Part shown: in pieces, positions 19,115-29,141 of the stretch
Position numbering within the stretch: the first letter of the stretch is position 1
Layout of the letters: every line of letters starts with the position of its first letter
From: Aggregatilineales bacterium
GTDB lineage: Bacteria > Chloroflexota > Anaerolineae > Aggregatilineales > Phototrophicaceae
DNA: 64,000 nt
Reading direction: 5' to 3'
Assembly (NCBI GenBank): GCA_030834905.1
Contig: JAUQWZ010000024.1
Span: 186,001-250,000, forward strand
The notes under the pieces: generated by a model
Told to the model about the DNA's origin: nothing
The model's input: the letters and a program-made list of their open reading frames with translations, nothing else
Database searches by the model: none
Translations under genes and position numbers: made by a program

Positions 19115-21277
19115 TTACGACGCTGGCGTTGCTTCAGGCGTGGGCGTGGGAGTCGGCGTCGAGATAACGTCCAGGCGGGCGGCTTGATAGGGCGCGCCGT
19201 TCAGCGCCAGCGTGACATACTCGCTGGCGATCCAACCCTGCTGTCCCTGATAGGTCGCCCGAAGCCACGTACCGGATTCGATGCGTCCGGTGATGACGAT
19301 CTGCGCCCCGCTGGGGATAAGCTGGAGTGACTCGGCTGCCGGGTCGGGGTTGCGGCGAAGATGGAGGTTCGCGCCTTCGTTGAGCAGCACCGTCGCCAGC
19401 ACCTGATCGGCTGCCATCGGCGTAGCCGTCGGCGGCAGTTGATCCGAGGTGAACTGACGCGCTTCACCGGCGCGGTTCGACGGGACAGTTGGCAGCTCTG
19501 CCAGCCGCTGCGAACGTCCGGCGGTGTCGCTGACCGTCAGGAAGAAGGCGTTCACCCAGCCATCGATCTCGCCGCCTTCCGCCGGGCGGAAGGTGACGAA
19601 CAGCCAGGTTTCCACCGGGTCTAAGTCCTGATCCGGATCGGTGAGCAGGAAAGCCGGATCGACAAATTCGGTGGCTTCCGGTTCGGGCGTTTCTTCAGGC
19701 GCGAGTTGTTCCGCGCCCTGGCGACCAATGACCGACAGCAGCGCGCCGCTTGGCGCGCGCGCCAGCGAAAAGGCATCGCTGCTGGGGTACTGGCGCACGT
19801 GCAGATTCGCGCCCGGATCGACCAGCACCCGCGCGGTGGGCCCACCCGGCGCTGCCGTCACCGCGACCTGCGGCGGCTCGGTTGCTTCGGGAACGACAGG
19901 TTCCTGCGCCGCTGTGGTGGGTTCAGCGGTAGCTGCCGCCACTTCGATGGGCGGCACTGGCTCGATCACTTCGGTGGTTTCGGCTTGGGTGACCACGGTC
20001 ACCGTCCGGTCACCGGGAGCGCTGTCGGCGGTCTGCGCGAGGCTGGTTGATTTCAGCAGCAGCACTTCCGCGCCATCTTCGCCGTCTACAGCCAGCAGGG
20101 TGTAGTACACGCCGCCATAAATCACGTCCAGAAGTTCGACGGTTTCAGATGCGCCGCCTACTTCAACTGCCGCGGTGAGTCCTTCATCGCTGGGTTCGAG
20201 GATGGCGGAATCGCTTTCACCCGCCGCCACGCTGCCCAGCACTTCGGCGTCGGCAGCAAAGGCGCTGACCGTACCGCTGGTGGTGGCATTGATGATGTTG
20301 AGGACTGTTTCTTCGGCGCTGATAGTACTCACCGGATCATCGGCACGCACCAGTTCGGCATCGTCGCCTGCGCCCTGCACCAGCAGCGTAAAGCGGTCAC
20401 CTGCCGCCACTTCAATGGTGTCGGTGATCAGATCGGTGTCACTGCCGCTGGCGCGCGCCGCGAGGCTGTATTCACCTTCGGGCAGGGCGATGAACTCCGT
20501 CCCCGCGTCTTCAAGGTTGAGGGCAGGGGCGACCACCACATCGTCCAGGAACACATCGACACTCGCGCCGGATGTCGCCTGAACGAAACGCACGTAGCTG
20601 CTGTTCGCCGCTGCCTGGGCTGGCGCGGAGAGCAGCAGCAGGCTTGGCTGTGCCGCCGCGCCATAAATGACCGCCATATACGATGTGCCGCCGTTGAGCT
20701 TGAGCGACACTGGCAGCAGGCTGGCGTTCTCGATGGTATCGCCTGCCGGAACGGCGGCAATGTCGTAGACGGCAGCCGGTAAATCGAGCGTGCCGTAGGG
20801 CTGGTTGTACTCCAAGCCGGGCATTACGGCACGACCGTCGGTGAGGATGATGTCCAGCGTTGGGGCGGTGGCAGCGGCGTGCAGCGCGGTCAGGCGGGCG
20901 GTGCCGAGTCCCAGCGGGTTCAAATCATCCGGGTAGACCTGGAAGCCAAGCGGCTCGGTGGATGACGCCACCAGCGTGAGCGCGGTTCCGGCGGCGGCTG
21001 TGACTTCCTGCTGCCAGAGCGTCGTCGTGACGCCGCGCTGCGTGACCGTGATGGCGCGCGCTCCGGCGTCTACCTGAACGTAGCTGGAGGCTTCTCCAAA
21101 TCCAAGTTCGGCAATGGCGAGCTGTCCGTCGATATACACGTCCACCGCGGCGGCGGCGGGGATGACGTGGACGAAACGCAGCAGGGCAGTTTCACCGGCT
21201 GGTTGCGCCAGCGCCGGGGTGACTGCCAGCACAAATACAATTGCGACTGTCAGCAGCCGCATCAACAAGCGTTGCAT
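19115..21277 (-). CDS. Secreted DUF4397 repeat protein with two bacterial SH3 domains
   Basis: 720 aa with a signal peptide ending ALA-Q at about residue 24. At least two DUF4397 units follow (FVHVIPAAAAVDVYIDGQLAIAELGFGEASSYVQV..., YVRFVQATSGASVDVFLDDVVVAPALNLEDAGTEFIALPEGEYSLAAR...), and a third, weaker unit near VLNIINATTSGTVSAFAADAEVLGSV. A Thr/Pro/Glu-rich linker leads to two SH3-type modules (ARVLVDPGANLHVRQYPSSDAF; ATVLLNEGANLHLRRNPDPAAE ... GWIASEYV). It ends in a Thr-Pro tail. DUF4397 proteins are surface proteins of unknown role; SH3b domains often bind the cell wall. Confidence 0.85.
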   Translation of the reverse strand: MQRLLMRLLTVAIVFVLAVTPALAQPAGETALLRFVHVIPAAAAVDVYIDGQLAIAELGFGEASSYVQVDAGARAITVTQRGVTTTLWQQEVTAAAGTALTLVASSTEPLGFQVYPDDLNPLGLGTARLTALHAAATAPTLDIILTDGRAVMPGLEYNQPYGTLDLPAAVYDIAAVPAGDTIENASLLPVSLKLNGGTSYMAVIYGAAAQPSLLLLSAPAQAAANSSYVRFVQATSGASVDVFLDDVVVAPALNLEDAGTEFIALPEGEYSLAARASGSDTDLITDTIEVAAGDRFTLLVQGAGDDAELVRADDPVSTISAEETVLNIINATTSGTVSAFAADAEVLGSVAAGESDSAILEPSDEGLTAAVEVGGASETVELLDVIYGGVYYTLLAVDGEDGAEVLLLKSTSLAQTADSAPGDRTVTVVTQAETTEVIEPVPPIEVAAATAEPTTAAQEPVVPEATEPPQVAVTAAPGGPTARVLVDPGANLHVRQYPSSDAFSLARAPSGALLSVIGRQGAEQLAPEETPEPEATEFVDPAFLLTDPDQDLDPVETWLFVTFRPAEGGEIDGWVNAFFLTVSDTAGRSQRLAELPTVPSNRAGEARQFTSDQLPPTATPMAADQVLATVLLNEGANLHLRRNPDPAAESLQLIPSGAQIVITGRIESGTWLRATYQGQQGWIASEYVTLALNGAPYQAARLDVISTPTPTPTPEATPAS

Positions 21278-21305
21278 GATATGTCTCCTTGCTCAGGGCG
21301 AAAAA

Positions 21306-22577
<1,272 letters not shown>

Positions 22578-22646
22578 CTAAAATCGATAGCTATGGAGGC
22601 GCAGCGCCTCAGATATAAGAAAGATAGCGAATGAAGGTGAGGCGAT

Positions 22647-23621
22647 TTACGCCTCGATCTCGGACTTCAGCAGCCGATCAAGCTGACCCTGATCGTCATA
22701 ATACTGGCGGAAGCGGGTCACAAATTCAGGCAGGGTAAAGCGGTGGCTTTGGGTGCCGACCTGTTCCAGCACGTAAGCCGCGCACAGCGATCCCAGTTCG
22801 CCCGCCAGCTTCAGCGACCAGCCGTTGGCAATGCCGAACAACAGACCGGAGCGATAAGCGTCGCCCACGCCGGTCGGGTCTTTGATGTCGGCGATGGGTA
22901 CGGCGGACACGTCGATGCGCTCGCCATTGCTGGAAAGATGCGAGCCGTCTTTGCCCTGAGTGATGACCAGGATTTTGACGTCACGACGCAGATCGCCAAT
23001 TGTCAGCCCGGTCTTTTTGCAGATCAGTTCGGATTCGTAGGCGTTCACCACCAAAGCGTAAGCGCCCTCAAGCCCATAGCGAATCTCTTCGCCGCTGAAG
23101 CGCGCAATCTGCTGACCGGGATCGAAGATGAAGTGAATATCCCGGCGGCGGCACTCGTCGGTGAGGTTCAGCATGGCGGTCGGGTCGTTGGGTGAGATGA
23201 TGACCATATCCGGCTTGCCGTCGTAGACATCTTCCAACCGGTAATCTTTGGCGTATGCCATTGCGCCGCTGTAGAACGAGGAAATCTGGTTATATTCTAA
23301 GTCGGTGTTGGCAAAGAACGAGGCAGTGAAGACATCGTCAATCTGGCGAACGCTGGTCGTATCGACGCCAACCGACTCAAGCCACTGACGGTAGTCGCCA
23401 AAATCGCGTCCGACTGTGCCAGCCAGATGCGGGCGGGTGCCGAGAAGCGCCAGCGAATAGGCGATGTTAGCGGCATTGCCACCCCAGTGCTTGGTCATGT
23501 CTTCCACGAGGAAGCTGAGGGTGATTTGATGCAGTTGATCAGGAATGATCTGGTCTTTGAAGTAGCCAGGGAAGCGCATCAGGTAGTCGTATGCGATTGA
23601 ACCCGTTACAATGATGTCCAT
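22647..23621 (-). CDS. PfkB-family carbohydrate kinase, probable adenosine kinase
   Basis: 324 aa ribokinase fold: GSIAYDYLMRFPGYF, HWGGNAANIAYSLALLGTRPHLAGTVGRDFGDYRQWLESVGVDT and the anion-hole/catalytic motif DPTGVGDAYRSGLL (Asp base). The gene directly precedes ahcY, the enzyme that releases adenosine, and similar bacterial pairs encode adenosine kinases. Substrate assignment therefore rests on context plus the GGNAANIAYSLA type of N-terminus; other sugar or nucleoside substrates are possible. Confidence 0.82.
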   Translation of the reverse strand: MDIIVTGSIAYDYLMRFPGYFKDQIIPDQLHQITLSFLVEDMTKHWGGNAANIAYSLALLGTRPHLAGTVGRDFGDYRQWLESVGVDTTSVRQIDDVFTASFFANTDLEYNQISSFYSGAMAYAKDYRLEDVYDGKPDMVIISPNDPTAMLNLTDECRRRDIHFIFDPGQQIARFSGEEIRYGLEGAYALVVNAYESELICKKTGLTIGDLRRDVKILVITQGKDGSHLSSNGERIDVSAVPIADIKDPTGVGDAYRSGLLFGIANGWSLKLAGELGSLCAAYVLEQVGTQSHRFTLPEFVTRFRQYYDDQGQLDRLLKSEIEA

Positions 23622-23657
23622 AGTGATTTCCTGCCGTGAGTTTCAGTGCCGCGCGGC

Positions 23658-23663
23658 AGTATA
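23658..23663 (-). promoter_or_regulatory. Extended -10 promoter candidate for the kinase-ahcY pair
   Basis: On the minus strand the sequence TGGTATACT fits an extended -10 element (TGnTATAAT) about 37 bases before the kinase ATG. No convincing -35 box was seen. Confidence 0.4.
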
Positions 23664-23710
23664 CCACACTCTACCGGCATGGTTGTAGATGTGAAAACCG
23701 ATGAGCTGTT

Positions 23711-25063
23711 ATGACCGCATTTGACCACAAGCGTCTGACAAATGATGTGCTGCGGCTCGATATCGACGGGCTGCGGCGCGGCGAATACACCGACAAATAC
23801 TTCGAAAATGTCGCTCGAATTCTGGCAGTAGCGGCGGCGCGGGGCTATACCTTCGCCGGTCACAGCCCGCGTTCGCTGCCCGTCGATCCGGCGTCCGCCC
23901 AAATCGGCGATCTGGTCGTTGAGGCGCAGATTTTCACGCGGCGCGCGCCGTATGCTCTAATCGCGGGCGTGGACGCGGCGCTGGCGATCATCCGCCATGT
24001 GACCGGCTTCTATCAGGACAACGCCAGCAAGCAGCAGTTTGTCGAAACCAGCGACCAGCTCGAAGTTGAAGCGGTTGAGGATGGGGTGTTGGTGCCTTAC
24101 GACGGACGCCCCGAAGCCGCCCTGCCGATCCTGAAGATACGCGGGCGTTACCGCGATTTCGCCATGCTGGAAACGCCGATGCTCGGCATCCTCACGCGGG
24201 CGAGCCGACTGGCGACCAACATCTACGACGTGCTCCAGGTGACGAAGGGCAAGCAGATGCTGTTCTTTCCGGCGCGTTTTGACGTGCCCGAAGTACAGGC
24301 GGTGGACGGGTACGCCTACTGGCTGGCGGTGCAGCGCTACAACGCCGCCAGCGCCACACCCACCACGCCGCTGGTGAGCACCGACGCTCAGGGGCGCTGG
24401 TGGGGCGGGCGCGGCGCGGGCACGATTCCGCACGCGCTGATCGCCGCTTATCTGGCGGACACTGCCGAAGCCATGATCGCTTTCGCCGAAACGATGCCGG
24501 TGGAAGTGCCGCGCATCGCGCTGGTGGATTTCAACAACGATGTGGTTGGCGACTCGCTCAAGGTCATCAATGCCTTCTGGGGACGCTACCGGACGGCGCT
24601 GGAGCAGGATGATCATGAGGCGCAAAGGCGCTGGCTGCTCAACGGCGTGCGGCTGGATACCAGCCCGAATACCCGCGATGTGTCTCTCGTTGACGGCGAT
24701 TCCGGCGGCGTGAGTCCGAAGCTGGTGTATCTCGTGCGTCAGGCGCTCGACGATGCCTGGGGTAACTGGAACGTGCCGCCGTCACTGCTCGAAGCCGCGC
24801 AGGCGTACTGCCGCAGCGTCCGCATTATCGTGACTGGCGGCTTTCACAAGGAACGGATCGCCGCCTATGAAGCGGAAGGCGTTCCAGTGGGTGGTTACGG
24901 GGTTGGCTCGTCGCTGCTGCGCAACGATCTTGAAACCAACACTGACTTTACGATGGATGTCGTCCGGGTCTGTCTGAACGGTCAGTGGGTGGATATGGCG
25001 AAGGTGGGGCGGCAGCCCAACCATAACCCCGATCTGCTTCCGGTTGATCTGGCGGCACTATAG
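23711..25063 (+). CDS. Nicotinate phosphoribosyltransferase family protein
   Basis: 450 aa. NAPRTase signatures include the N-terminal LTNDVLRLDIDGLRRGEYTDKYFENVARIL, the region LETPMLGILTRASRLATNIYDVL, ALVDFNNDVVGDSLKVINAFWG, VRLDTSPNTRDVSLVDGDSGGVSPKLVYLVRQALD, VTGGFHKERIAAYEAEGVPVGGYGVGSSLL and TMDVVRVCLNGQWVDMAKVGR. It converts nicotinate and PRPP to nicotinate mononucleotide in NAD salvage. The nicotinamidase-like gene four positions on would supply nicotinate. ATG at 23711, divergent from the kinase gene. Confidence 0.88.
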   Translation: MTAFDHKRLTNDVLRLDIDGLRRGEYTDKYFENVARILAVAAARGYTFAGHSPRSLPVDPASAQIGDLVVEAQIFTRRAPYALIAGVDAALAIIRHVTGFYQDNASKQQFVETSDQLEVEAVEDGVLVPYDGRPEAALPILKIRGRYRDFAMLETPMLGILTRASRLATNIYDVLQVTKGKQMLFFPARFDVPEVQAVDGYAYWLAVQRYNAASATPTTPLVSTDAQGRWWGGRGAGTIPHALIAAYLADTAEAMIAFAETMPVEVPRIALVDFNNDVVGDSLKVINAFWGRYRTALEQDDHEAQRRWLLNGVRLDTSPNTRDVSLVDGDSGGVSPKLVYLVRQALDDAWGNWNVPPSLLEAAQAYCRSVRIIVTGGFHKERIAAYEAEGVPVGGYGVGSSLLRNDLETNTDFTMDVVRVCLNGQWVDMAKVGRQPNHNPDLLPVDLAAL

Positions 25064-25073
25064 GAAGGACGCA

Positions 25074-26363
25074 ATGACCGACTTCCCCTCTGATGGCGGA
25101 GCCAACCCGAACGCGCCGCGCCGCCGACTGCCAAAACTGGTCGAAGGGCGGCGCGGCACCCGCCTGTATTCCATTGGCGCGTTAGTGGAGCGCGTGCTCG
25201 ATCAGTTTACTGCCGAACACGGGGCGGATTCGCCCGCCCTGCGCGAGGCGGATACGGCTGCCCGCCGTCTGCGGCTGGTGCTTGACGCGGCGAACTACGT
25301 GCTGGCAGTTGAGTCGGTGTCGCTGGACGCCGACGGACGCGCCGAACTGGTCTGCAAGGCGTACAGCGAACTGTTTGGGTATGGTCCGCTGGACGCGCTG
25401 TTCGCCGACGAGCGCGTGACGACCATTGCCCTGAAAGGGGCGGATCACGCGGCGGCGCGCTACCGGCATGGGGAACTGGAGTCTCTGGGTCCGCTGTTTG
25501 ACGACGACGAGCATCTGCGGCGTATTGTGACCCGGCTGCTGATGGACGCCGGAGCGCAGTACCGCGAGGATCTCGGCATGATTGAAACCGGCTTGACCGT
25601 CGGCGGTCGCCCGGTGGCTCTGAATCTGGTGCTGCCGCCGTACACGCTTGATCTGAATGCCGATATTCGGCTGCATCCGGCGCAGCCGCCGTCGCTCGAC
25701 GATCTGGTGGCGAGCGAGTTTATGTCCGGAGAAGCGGCGGCGCTCATCCGGCAGATTGCCGCGTCGGCTTATGGCGTGGTGATTGTTGGCGAGCCGGAAA
25801 CGGGCAAGACGACGCTGCTCAACGCGCTGGCGGGGATACTGGCAGCCGACGGCATGGCAGCGGTGGAACGGGCGGGCGAGCTTCGGCTGCCGTCCGGCGT
25901 CACGCGGCTGCGCGCCGTATGGTCGGTGGATGACCAGCCCGGACTCACTTTTGGCGATCAGATTCTGGCAGCGCTGGCGGATAATCCAGCCTGCCTGCTG
26001 CTGGACGAAGTGCGCGCCGACCAGCCGGACACTATCGCCCCGCTGCTGGAATCGGACAGCACGCCGCGCCAGATCTGGGCGGTGCGCGGGGCACCCGATG
26101 CCAAGCGGCTGCAAAGCGCGCTGGGGATGCTGGCGCGGCGTTCCAGCCCCGGACGGGGCGAAGCGCTGGTTCACGCGCTGTATGACCGGCTGCCATTTGT
26201 CCTGACGGTGGCGCGTATCCAGGAACGGCTGCGGTTGTTCAGCATTGCCGAATGGCAGTCGCGCATCGACACCGACTACCCTGATTACGTGATGTTGTTT
26301 CGGTATCAGGACGGCGCGGCGCGCCCGACAGGTGAAATCCTTGCGCGGTGGTTAGACATCTAG
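25074..26363 (+). CDS. Orphan CpaF/TadA/VirB11-like secretion ATPase
   Basis: 429 aa. A CpaF-like N-terminal region ([41 protein letters not shown]) leads to an ATPase core with Walker [15 protein letters not shown] and a Walker-B-like [12 protein letters not shown]. The usual CpaF features after it (Thr-Ile-His-Ala box) are missing: the segment reads [18 protein letters not shown]. No pilin, TadB/C or secretin gene lies nearby. The ATG at 25074 is used, with AGGAAGGA directly upstream. It is placed 10 bases after the NAPRTase gene. Possibly a repurposed ATPase; function unknown. Confidence 0.72.
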   Translation: MTDFPSDGGANPNAPRRRLPKLVEGRRGTRLYSIGALVERVLDQFTAEHGADSPALREADTAARRLRLVLDAANYVLAVESVSLDADGRAELVCKAYSELFGYGPLDALFADERVTTIALKGADHAAARYRHGELESLGPLFDDDEHLRRIVTRLLMDAGAQYREDLGMIETGLTVGGRPVALNLVLPPYTLDLNADIRLHPAQPPSLDDLVASEFMSGEAAALIRQIAASAYGVVIVGEPETGKTTLLNALAGILAADGMAAVERAGELRLPSGVTRLRAVWSVDDQPGLTFGDQILAALADNPACLLLDEVRADQPDTIAPLLESDSTPRQIWAVRGAPDAKRLQSALGMLARRSSPGRGEALVHALYDRLPFVLTVARIQERLRLFSIAEWQSRIDTDYPDYVMLFRYQDGAARPTGEILARWLDI

Positions 26364-26380
26364 GATTGGGTGGTCACTCG

Positions 26381-27190
26381 ATGGAGTTTCTTCAAAGCCT
26401 GTCACCCGTGACGCAGGCGTTACTGGCAACTCTGTTTACCTGGGGCGTAACCGCCCTGGGGGCAGCGGCGGTCTTTCTGAAAACTGCGGTCGATCGCAAG
26501 TTTCTCGATCTTATGCTTGGTTTTGCCGCCGGGGTGATGCTTGCCGCCAGCTTCTGGTCGCTGCTGGCTCCGGCAATCGAAATGGCAGAAGAGGGTCCCA
26601 CGCCCGCCTGGTTTCCCGCTGTCGTTGGCTTCCTGATGGGCGGGGCGACGCTTCGCGGAATTGACCTGGTGCTGCCGCATCTGCACGCCGGGGCGCGTCT
26701 TGACCAGGCGGAGGGTATCCGCACAGGCTGGAAGCGGACGGTGCTGCTGCTGCTTGCCATTACCCTGCACAACATCCCCGAAGGGCTGGCGATTGGCGTG
26801 GCATTCGGGGCAGCCGCCAGCGGTATATCCTCTGCCAGTTTGGCTGGCGCGGTGGCGCTCGCCATCGGCATCGGGCTGCAAAATTTCCCTGAAGGGATTG
26901 CCGTTGCCTTACCGCTGCGGCGTGAGGGGCTTTCCCGGCGCAGAAGCTTCTTCTATGGGCAGCTTTCGGCTGTGGTCGAGCCGGTTGCCGCTGTTATTGG
27001 CGTTATGGCAGTCTCAATCGCTCAGCCTTTGCTGCCGTATGCGTTGAGCTTCGCCGCCGGAGCGATGATCTTTGTGGTGGTGGAAGACGTGATTCCAGAG
27101 TCGCAGCTTGGGGGCAACACCGACATCGCTACCCTGGGCTGCATGATCGGTTTTGCCGTCATGATGGTGCTTGACGTTGCGCTGGGATAA
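26381..27190 (+). CDS. ZIP-family metal ion transporter (ZupT-like)
   Basis: 269 aa, about eight membrane helices. Helices IV and V carry the ZIP metal site: [18 protein letters not shown] and [18 protein letters not shown] last conserved acidic stretch is [10 protein letters not shown]. Such proteins import Zn2+ or Fe2+. The ATG at 26381 is preferred to an upstream GTG that overlaps the ATPase gene. Same direction as, and 17 bases after, the ATPase gene. Confidence 0.92.
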   Translation: MEFLQSLSPVTQALLATLFTWGVTALGAAAVFLKTAVDRKFLDLMLGFAAGVMLAASFWSLLAPAIEMAEEGPTPAWFPAVVGFLMGGATLRGIDLVLPHLHAGARLDQAEGIRTGWKRTVLLLLAITLHNIPEGLAIGVAFGAAASGISSASLAGAVALAIGIGLQNFPEGIAVALPLRREGLSRRRSFFYGQLSAVVEPVAAVIGVMAVSIAQPLLPYALSFAAGAMIFVVVEDVIPESQLGGNTDIATLGCMIGFAVMMVLDVALG

Positions 27191-27241
27191 CCGCCGGTTG
27201 ACAGGCGGCTGATCAACATACCGAATTCATGTGAGGTGAAG

Positions 27242-28165
27242 ATGGCATTTCCATCCTTTTACAGCCCGGACAGCGTCGGACAGATGTACGCGCCGCGCGC
27301 AACCCTGACGGTAGACGCCGGTCGAACGGCAGGCATCAGCCCATCGGACGATGATCAGCGGCGGATCATCCTGCTGCTGGTCGATGCTCAGGTTGATTTT
27401 GTGCATACTGACGGGGCGTTAAGCGTGCCCGGCGCGGTGGACGACACGCGCCGCACGATTGAATGGCTGTTCCGGCATGTCGGGCAGGTGACGACGGTCG
27501 CCGCTTCGCTGGACAGCCACGTACCGATTCAGATTTTTTCACCGGCGTGGTGGGTCAACGCCAGCGGCGAGCACCCGATGCCCTACACGGCAATTCGCAG
27601 CGACGAGGTCACGGGTGGCAAATGGCAGCCGCTGTACGAGCCGGAATGGTCGGTCAGCTACGTAAAGGAACTGGAGCAGCAGGCGAAGAAGCAGCTCATG
27701 ATCTGGCCCTATCACACGCTGATCGGCACGCCCGGTCACAGCCTGACGCCCGCCCTGTACGAGGCGACTGCGTATCATGCGGCGGCGCGGAAAGCGCAGC
27801 CGATCTTCCTCAACAAAGGCTCAATTCCCAGAACCGAGCACTATTCAATGCTGGAGCCTGAAGTCAAAGTGCCCGATCAGCCGCTGGGCAGCCTGAACAC
27901 CGCCTTTCTGGAGATGATTGCCAGCTATGATCTGGTCTACATTGCCGGGCAGGCAAAAAGCCACTGCGTTCTGGAGACGATCACGTCGATGGTGCGCTAT
28001 TTCGAGCAGCGTCTCGAAGTCATCCATAAGCTGCGGCTGCTGACCGACTGTACATCGCCGGTGGCGCACCCGGAAATTGATTTTGACGCGCTGGCGAACG
28101 CAACGCTGAAACAATACGCGAAGCTGGGGTTGGGGCTGGTCAAATCGAGCGATGTTTTAGGCTAG
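27242..28165 (+). CDS. Isochorismatase/nicotinamidase-family cysteine hydrolase
   Basis: 307 aa, larger than typical PncA (about 210 aa). The catalytic triad is visible as Asp in LLVDAQVDF, Lys in NKGSIPRTEHYS and Cys in AKSHCVLET. The metal motif begins DSH in AASLDSHVPIQIF, but the second His of the usual DxHxxxxH is absent. The insertion around SPAWWVNASGEHPMPYTAIRSDEVTGGKW accounts for the extra length. Context with nicotinate phosphoribosyltransferase suggests nicotinamide deamidation. The ATG at 27242 is chosen because GAGG lies five bases before it. Confidence 0.8.
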   Translation: MAFPSFYSPDSVGQMYAPRATLTVDAGRTAGISPSDDDQRRIILLLVDAQVDFVHTDGALSVPGAVDDTRRTIEWLFRHVGQVTTVAASLDSHVPIQIFSPAWWVNASGEHPMPYTAIRSDEVTGGKWQPLYEPEWSVSYVKELEQQAKKQLMIWPYHTLIGTPGHSLTPALYEATAYHAAARKAQPIFLNKGSIPRTEHYSMLEPEVKVPDQPLGSLNTAFLEMIASYDLVYIAGQAKSHCVLETITSMVRYFEQRLEVIHKLRLLTDCTSPVAHPEIDFDALANATLKQYAKLGLGLVKSSDVLG

Positions 28166-28183
28166 GGGACGCGAGGAGAAAGC

Positions 28184-28210
28184 GCAGGGACGCCGGTTAT
28201 GCGTCCCTGC
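28184..28210. terminator. Hairpin between convergent genes
   Basis: A 10-bp perfect stem (GCAGGGACGC / GCGTCCCTGC) with a 7-base loop sits between the cysteine hydrolase and DsbA-like genes. No U-run is attached on either side, so it may be a REP-type hairpin. It shares the AGGGRC edge with other hairpins of this window. Confidence 0.45.
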
Positions 28211-28250
28211 AAGTGATGATATGTTTTAACCTGAGCGCTCGCAAGCCCGG

Positions 28251-28943
28251 TTATGAGAATTGATCGACGACGCCGGCAAGGATGCTATAAGAAACATTGC
28301 CGCGACTGTAGGTGGTGCCGTTGTAGCTGATCCACTCGGCGGGACCGTTGTTATAACGCACCATCACCGCTGGTGTACCTTCAACGCCGTTCTGGCGTCC
28401 AAATTCCATGTCGATAGTGATCTGGTCGGCGCTGCCGCTGCAGGTAAGTAATTCGCTGTAGCTGGATACGCCTGCGCGATCAGCGACTATTCGCCCGGCA
28501 TCCTGATTGAAGTACTGCCCGGTCGCGCCGAGTTCGTAGAGGACGTCATAGGCGCGCCAGAAGGCACCGGGGGTGATTTCGTCGGCGCATTCGGCAAGCT
28601 GGCTGGTAAAGACCGACTGCTGCCCACCGGCGCTGGTGGCAAACAGGCGATATTCAAACCGCGCTTTCCCGGTGGCGACATAATCGGCGATAAAGCGCTG
28701 AATTTCGGGGTGGTAATTCTGACAGTGCGGGCAGGCAAAGTCGGCAAACTCGATGATCGTCACCGGCGCATCGGGGTTTCCGAGGACAAAGGCGCCGTCT
28801 TCAGCGCGAGACTGCGGAATGGCGGCGTAATCGACGGCGGTCGTATTGCGTTGACCCGACATAGCAATGACCACGCCGACGGCGACGATTGCGATCACGA
28901 CGATGACGCCAACGATCAGAAGTTGTTTCTGCTTCGGATTCAT
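28251..28943 (-). CDS. Membrane-anchored DsbA-like thiol oxidoreductase
   Basis: 230 aa. An N-terminal signal anchor (about 8-30: LLIVGVIVVIAIVAVGVVIAM) precedes a thioredoxin_4 domain with the active site FADFACPHCQNYHPEIQ (CPHC) and the cis-Pro region VEGTPAVMV. It probably introduces or shuffles disulfides in exported proteins. Two further cysteines (LAECADE, LLTCSGSAD) are present. The ATG at 28943 gives the normal anchor; the frame stays open far upstream but that part is not protein-like. Confidence 0.9.
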   Translation of the reverse strand: MNPKQKQLLIVGVIVVIAIVAVGVVIAMSGQRNTTAVDYAAIPQSRAEDGAFVLGNPDAPVTIIEFADFACPHCQNYHPEIQRFIADYVATGKARFEYRLFATSAGGQQSVFTSQLAECADEITPGAFWRAYDVLYELGATGQYFNQDAGRIVADRAGVSSYSELLTCSGSADQITIDMEFGRQNGVEGTPAVMVRYNNGPAEWISYNGTTYSRGNVSYSILAGVVDQFS

Positions 28944-29141
28944 GATATACGATACTACTCCAATAGATAAACATGGCGAGCGCCCATTGTAACGTATGTA
29001 CGCCCGGCGCTCAATGAATGGATTTTCGATGGCGGGGAATTGTGGCGGCTTTCTGGTCTTTGGGTTCGCCAACCGCAGCGAGGCAATGAAGGGTATCATT
29101 GGGCTGTGATCTGGCGGGGGCTGCGCCCAGGAGATGAACGT

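Noticed and set aside
22596..22610. Palindrome GAGGCGC-A-GCGCCTC between the kinase and ahcY as a terminator or riboswitch part
   Set aside because: The loop would be a single base and no U-run or SAH-riboswitch pattern adjoins it; too little to support a call.
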